Source: Clarireedia homoeocarpa (taxonomy: Eukaryota > Ascomycota > Leotiomycetes > Helotiales > Rutstroemiaceae). Taken from it: a DNA stretch of 64,000 nt. The DNA is taken from assembly GCA_001465935.1 (NCBI GenBank), contig LNKV01000003.1, positions 1,246,363-1,310,362 of the forward strand, in the 5' to 3' direction. The notes beneath the pieces are model-generated. The model had not been told where the DNA came from and made no database searches. It was given only the letters and a program-made list of their open reading frames with translations. Made by a program: the position numbers and the translations under genes. Positions within the stretch are counted from its first letter, which is position 1; every line of letters starts with the position of its first letter. Positions 59,231 to 64,000 of this stretch are shown here, one piece after another.

Positions 59231-60160
59231 TCATTGCTTTGCCTCAAATGATGGAGAAAGCGAGGGACAACGCGACAACCTCCCCGAGTCGTGGATAGAC
59301 AAATTCTGAAGGTCTGGACTGAAATCAGATCTGAGTGGCTGGTAGAAATCAGGAGATCTGAGTGGCTGATAATATCTATTTCTCAGAGAAATTGAGAAGT
59401 CGTCATCCATGACGCGCAATGGGGGTAAATGATTGCTTGTAATAGAGCTGAATGCTGGGCTGTGTTGGAGTGTTGAACCAGGCTGGCGTGCTGGGCTGGT
59501 GAGGTTGGGTTCTTTTCCGTGATAGAAGATCGGTGAGACTGCATTTATTGACTTTGATGGGATCACAGGAAATAATGGATATGGCGAGTAGCCTGTGCGC
59601 ATTCGAGGTGGTAGGGGGAGTATGGGATAAAATGAGGGTGGGTAAGTTGCTGGCGGCGAGAGTTGGTGCGACGAGAGTTGATGCGGCGAGAGTTGGTGCG
59701 GCGAGAGTTGGAGCGGCGAGAGTTGGGGCTGCGGCGAGAGTTGTAGCGGCGAGAGTTGGGGCTGCGAGAGTTGGGGCGGCCAAGGGCGACATGAGTATGT
59801 TGAAGGAGGATCGTATCCCAAAGGGATTGAATCAGCTGGAGCCTGCCGGTCAAATTGAATCGTCGCCCTTGCCTCCGTGTCCGTGGCACGGTTATTCTCT
59901 GGCTCGGTGCAGATCGGTGTCGTTGGCTCCGAATCTTGCGGTGAATTTTCCGCAATCCGGCTACGTATGGTTTCGAGTTCGGATATTGATTGGAGAGGTT
60001 GCAAGATTGGGAGCTCCAAATCAACATTCTCGGCTTCGTCTTCCCGGCTTGCAATTTCTTCTGTGATCAGGCGCGCCGAAAGCTGTTCTGCTTTATGTTC
60101 CCAGAGTTCAGAGATTGAGGGCATGGTGGGGGAAGCGGGAGGTGTGGAGGATTGCTCCAT
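59231..60160 (-). CDS. Hypothetical protein with QLSP repeats
   Basis: Single-exon frame of 309 residues. The first 60 residues are helical and acidic (SISELWEHKAEQLSARLITEE). Residues about 125-165 are a five-residue repeat of QLSP type (QLSPL, QLSPH, QLSSH), encoded by a 15-base minisatellite near 59650-59785. The rest is Pro/Ser/Tyr-rich with YQPLRSPDFYQPLRSDF near the end. No known domain. The long open frame without introns and the clean start favour a real but disordered protein; repeats of 15 bases preserve frame. Confidence 0.6.
   Translation of the reverse strand: MEQSSTPPASPTMPSISELWEHKAEQLSARLITEEIASREDEAENVDLELPILQPLQSISELETIRSRIAENSPQDSEPTTPICTEPENNRATDTEARATIQFDRQAPADSIPLGYDPPSTYSCRPWPPQLSQPQLSPLQLSPQPQLSPLQLSPHQLSPHQLSSHQLSPPATYPPSFYPILPLPPRMRTGYSPYPLFPVIPSKSINAVSPIFYHGKEPNLTSPARQPGSTLQHSPAFSSITSNHLPPLRVMDDDFSISLRNRYYQPLRSPDFYQPLRSDFSPDLQNLSIHDSGRLSRCPSLSPSFEAKQ
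59648..59788. repeat. 15-bp minisatellite within the QLSP gene
   Basis: Units of the type GGCGAGAGTTGGTGC on the plus strand, about nine imperfect copies, some with an internal multiple-of-three change. Encodes the QLSP repeat on the minus strand. Confidence 0.8.
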
Positions 60161-61562
60161 TGTTTGATAGACGAGAGATATTGGTGTCTATATCTGTTTG
60201 AAATTGAACTTGAAGTGGAATGAGGAGTGAGGATGTAGTCTCTTTGATAGAGTCATGTTGGAATATTTATACACAGGCTTTCGAATCGAATATTTTCAAA
60301 GTGCTCGTTAGTAGGTGCTGGTTCTGCTGGGTTGCCCATTCTGTGATCAAGTACGGTTCACTAATTGTCCATAAATCGCATACCAAATTATGTAACACTC
60401 TTATGCTATCACCCAGAACATACTTTGTGAGTGAATCACAGCTTCAAACAGCTTTAAAAAGATTAGCCGCGCTTCAGTTAATCGGCTAAAATCATTTGGC
60501 TATCCTTAGGGGTTTCCCAGATCTTTCCGGTGGGTGGTTGAACCGGTGTTTGTCTAAGGTGCCACACACTGAGCGATGACTCCTTTTATTTTTATTTTTG
60601 AGAATAAGGGTTCAATCATGAAAGTTTCAATTGATCCTGTATAAGAAGAGTATAAGAAAGAAGCTGCACTGATCAATTCTTGGAGGAAATAGCCATATAC
60701 GTGATGTAATCTTTCGAGTAGAGAATTAACCACTTCCAGACACGACAATTTTGCGAATATCGATTCCACATCCGCGCGAATACAGCATTCATCGTCAAGT
60801 TTCTGAAATAATTAGATGGAATCACTTGCTTTGAATGTATTAACACCAGCTAACAAAGGGTTTAAAAAGGTTGTGGGAACTTCCCAGCCTGTAGGCACAA
60901 TTACTGAGTATCTAACTCCAAATGCTCGGGGATAGCTATTCACCATTGTGCTAATGCTATTTGGACTTTTACCATCCTTCATTAGGATGAATAGGTATAT
61001 ATAAAATTATAGGTAGACTGACATCAAGCCTGGATCCCTGCTCCTTTGGTGTTTCTGGAGTGTACGACAGTAATTTTGAATAGAAGTTGTGGTTATAGAG
61101 AAGCCCGGTACTAATTTTGAGAGAACTTCGGTTGACTGACCCTCCTTTACGAATGTTTGCGGACTTTCGATGCGGCGCTGCAATGAAGTTTTCTCAACCT
61201 CTGAGAATGGCTCTTCTGCCTCGATGGTAACTTCGTCTGGTAAGTCTTTCCAGGCGGCCGGCTCATCTCGATCGTGACTCTCAATATCATCGTCTTCTGA
61301 CCATAGTTCTTCCTCGTTGCTGAAACTCGTCTCGTTGGAAGTTGTATCATTGTCTCTATCCACTCCTAAACCACCGTCCATACTCTCCTCGTTAGCCCCC
61401 GTACCATCATTATGACTGGTGTATTCCTCTTCTACTCCACCGCTTATTCGTTTGCGAACTTCGTCGGTTGATAAACCTTATCTCGTTTCCATGACTTTCT
61501 GTGCCTTAAACTATCCTTACTCTACCCGTCGAATAGAGGTACCCGATAGTTATACTTCATGG
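60161..61562. other. Gene-poor region
   Basis: 1.4 kb. A minus-strand acidic frame at 61007-61381 (DDIESHDRDEPAAWKDLPDE) may be the downstream tail of the recombinase-like remnant. Otherwise nothing is recognised. Confidence 0.4.
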
Positions 61563-62082
61563 TCAAACGTCGTTTCGAGTTAGTTGTTGCATGTTTTTTG
61601 TGTATCGACCTGGGAACCAGATCATACATCTCCCATCTACAGTATTGAAAAATTCTATATCTGACCATCTCAATGTTTCATCCCTCATAATGCCTCTCTG
61701 TATATCCTTTTCGTGCCCCTCACCAACTGAGATCGAGCCCGGCCTGATGCTGGTAATATAGCTGAGGACATACGCAAAATAATGTTGCTGTAGATTCGCA
61801 TCTCGTTGCGATTTGGTATATTGCCAAAACAATTCCAGCGCCACGTCAGTTAGGTTATTCTTCTCTCTGCTAGTAGTTCTCAGAGGATATCTAATGACGA
61901 GGAAATTGATATGATCTTTTGTATAGGCATCCCATGTTTAAAAAATACCCATGAATGTTGGAATGAGCCTCAAAGCTCACCAGTACAAACCATTCTTCCT
62001 TTGCCACAGAATTCCAATTTTTGGCTTTTCTAAGTTCATCCGTAAGCTTTTGATCCCTGATTATCTTTGTAAAGAGAGCATA
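61563..62082 (-). pseudogene. Remnant resembling a DUF3435/FluG-domain tyrosine recombinase
   Basis: Two minus-strand blocks: 61981-62082 (YALFTKIIRDQKLTDELRK... up to KNWNSVAKEEWFVL) and 61563-61862 (NNLTDVALELFWQYTK..., then YFAYVLSYITSIRPGSIS and DETLRWSDIEFFNTVDG). The YITSIRPGSI stretch followed by LRWSDIEF resembles the part of fungal DUF3435 proteins with a catalytic Arg (TGARPGAL-like) and then an LRYKDVEL-like strand. DUF3435 proteins include the captain recombinases of Starship elements. The copy is short, lacks the N-terminus and the remaining catalytic residues, and probably does not work. Homology is by eye only; another fungal integrase-like family is possible. Confidence 0.42.
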
Positions 62083-62691
62083 CTAGATTGGAGTGAGAGT
62101 TTTATAGGTGCACGATAGCGTCAAGCCGGGAACTTGCTCGCAAATTGATATGTGCATACTTCGGCCGGGTGTTGATGCCACATTGAAAGGAGCACGGCGT
62201 GCCCTCGAGTAATAACCTTACGGATGACTTGAGCCTCCACCGCGCAGATCTATCGGCCTCAGTCCCAGGTCGAACCAGCAGGGACTGCCGCGAGACCAGC
62301 TCCATACCCCGCAGCACGATCGCATCAATTCATGGTGAATAAATATAGTAGTGGTATTAGTTGAAGTGGTCTAGCAGCAGGCTCACGACCGAAAGTACCG
62401 GATGTGCGTCAGTGTATACTAATAGTATAACTCTTCATCCTTTACCCGCATAGCGTTTTAATCACCTGTAAATACCATCTCCATCTGTATATTACTTAAA
62501 ATCAGGTAACAAACCTCGAGATACATACGAGGTACCGCGATGTTAGATTTTGAACACTGAAGTAGAAATTTAAACCCCTCTTCCCGGCACCTATGCCTCA
62601 ATAGTAGACCTAAGCCGGTGTTATACTCTACGTTTCAAAAAGTAACATAATTTTAAATAAAGGATGATCGCTCAGCAATCAGTACCTACCT

Positions 62692-62802
62692 GTCTCTGTG
62701 GCTCAGTTGGTTAGAGCGTCGGTCTCATATTACGGTATGAGGTTAATGTGATACATTAATTATGCGATCCGAAAGTCGAGGGTTCGAATCCCTCCAGGGA
62801 CA
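62692..62802 (+). tRNA. tRNA-Met(CAT), elongator type, with intron
   Basis: Acceptor stem GTCTCTG pairs with CAGGGAC, the D arm is GCTC/GAGC, the T arm is CGAGGGTTCGAATCCCTC, and the anticodon loop is CTCATAA with anticodon CAT. An intron of 37 bases (62730-62766) lies one base 3' of the anticodon, the standard eukaryotic position. The 31:39 T-T pair occurs also in yeast elongator tRNA-Met, which supports that identity over the initiator. Confidence 0.93.
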
Positions 62803-63060
62803 TATCATTTTTGATGCCTGATGTTTCTCAAATCGCATTGTTCGGTACATCATAAAGGTGCTGATAGATGGATTTTTTGTGGTCGTGGTGTTTGAATATT
62901 TGGTGGTGGGCAGGTGGGGTTGCTTTTGTGTAGTAAATAACGATACTATATTATTCTGTGTATTGGGTTTTTGTCGGTATCTAATTTTCAAGTACTATTT
63001 TCTTAGTTGCTACTGTCTTTAATTACCTATTATCTTTATAATGATATATTGTAAATATTA

Positions 63061-63143
63061 GGAGCGGGCTCGGTAGAAGAGTGGCCCCGGCCGAAGGGAG
63101 GAAGCGGGGAAGTCGGAGGCCACCCTTCTACTGAACCCGCTCC
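63061..63143. repeat. 83-bp G/C-rich inverted repeat
   Basis: Arms 63061-63086 (GGAGCGGGCTCGGTAGAAGA...) and 63118-63143 match at 23 of 26 positions in inverted orientation; all three mismatches are transitions. It stands out as G/C-rich within AT-rich DNA. No ORF. Confidence 0.75.
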
Positions 63144-63299
63144 GTTATTCCAAGGTAGTTTATATTGAGGGTTCTTGATAAGTGAGTACCTCATCGTTGG
63201 CGAAACATATTTATTCCTATCAGTGTCATTATTGACCACAAGTATATGCAATACCACATCACTTACTCAGGTATCAATTCTTCTACCCCCCTCGCGCGC

Positions 63300-63930
63300 G
63301 AAGAAAGCACAAGACAACCTGGGATAATATACTGTGCTTGATTGCTGTAATCAAACTACTCTCCCAGAGAAAACGAGATATTGTAGCGTTTTTATTACTC
63401 AGGAGTCTTTTGGGTATTGTCTTTGACTTACACCTAGAGAGAACAAGCTGATTTGGGGCAATATACTGTAGTTAATTACTGTTGTTGAAACTAATATCCT
63501 AGAGGAGCTAAGATATTAGTAGTATTTTCAATATCCAAGAGTCTTTTGGGTATTTATCGGCTTGCACGTAGAAAGCACAAGCTGATGTGACATATTGTGT
63601 TAAAATTAAGTGCTACTGTGCTGGTGTTGAAGTAATATCCTAGTGAATGTGAAATTCCAAAAGTGACGCCACTTCTGGAGAAGTGACTATTTGGGCTTAT
63701 AAATCTCACAGTGAATCTGAGATACTGTGGTACTTTTATTGTCCAGGAGTCTTTCGGGCATTGTTGTTCAAGTTATAACCTGGAGAATCTGAGATACTGT
63801 AATGATTTCTTTGTCCAAAAGTGTTCTAGGAATCAATGTTAGTTTGTTGTAGGTGGGTGTCGTTGTTGAAGTAATGTCCTAAAGAATCTGAGATATGGTG
63901 ACAGTTTCATTGTTTCCGGGCTACTGTCAA
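63300..63930. repeat. Degenerate tandem repeat field
   Basis: Unit of about 132 bases in the left part: ACAAG...ATACTGT motifs at about 63310, 63441 and 63573. A shared sub-motif GAGATATTGTAG...CAGGAGTCTTTTGGGTATT recurs near 63376, 63510, 63719, 63791 and 63890 with increasing decay and shorter spacing to the right. No coding potential. Confidence 0.7.
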
Positions 63931-64000
63931 TGTCTAGTTTTGCGGGTGGATTCGGCGATGATGAATTTTTGATGGATGAATAGGTCATTTATTTACTAGA

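Overview
The window looks like nuclear DNA of a filamentous ascomycete (Pezizomycotina). It has short GT-AG introns of about 45-120 bases, several with a CTAAC-type branch site, fungal forms of conserved eukaryotic genes, and gene-poor blocks of decayed repeats. Protein flavour suggests Leotiomycetes (Botrytis/Sclerotinia-like), but that is an impression and was not tested.

Layout. 1-5822: 5' end of a Rab11/Ypt3 GTPase gene on the minus strand, a repeat-rich divergent spacer, then a large chromodomain plus CCCH zinc-finger gene. 5823-11500: gene-poor, with a solo LTR flanked by a perfect 5-bp target duplication, a long purine tract and a pseudogene carrying six in-frame stops. 11527-21485: a compact housekeeping block with an RNase H-fold protein, a beta-lactamase-like hydrolase, Nop2, Get5, cofilin and Hsp60. 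21486-27636: gene-poor, with one candidate four-exon orphan gene, degenerate duplications and a 185-bp foldback element. 27637-30046: a hypothetical nuclear protein with STEK repeats. 30301-37137: foldback DNA, a truncated ORF, a small gene with an in-frame TAG, and decayed LTR copies. 37571-58429: Ubr1, Isc1, a Swd3-like WD40 protein, a hypothetical charged protein, an NDH-2-like oxidoreductase and a SNF2-family ATPase. 59231-64000: a QLSP-repeat protein, a recombinase-like remnant, an intron-containing tRNA-Met, another foldback and a degenerate tandem-repeat field.

The genes do not form a pathway cluster. They are unrelated housekeeping functions: membrane traffic, chromatin, rRNA methylation, tail-anchored protein targeting, actin turnover, protein folding, the N-degron pathway, sphingolipid turnover and respiration. 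Several pairs are divergent and share upstream spacers (Nop2/Get5, Isc1/Swd3, RNase H-like/hydrolase). I found no clear new multi-gene system. The best leads are the chromodomain-CCCH fusion, an RNase H-like protein lacking two catalytic carboxylates, the spliced orphan candidate at 24.5-25.2 kb, and mutation patterns in the repeats that resemble C-to-T decay.
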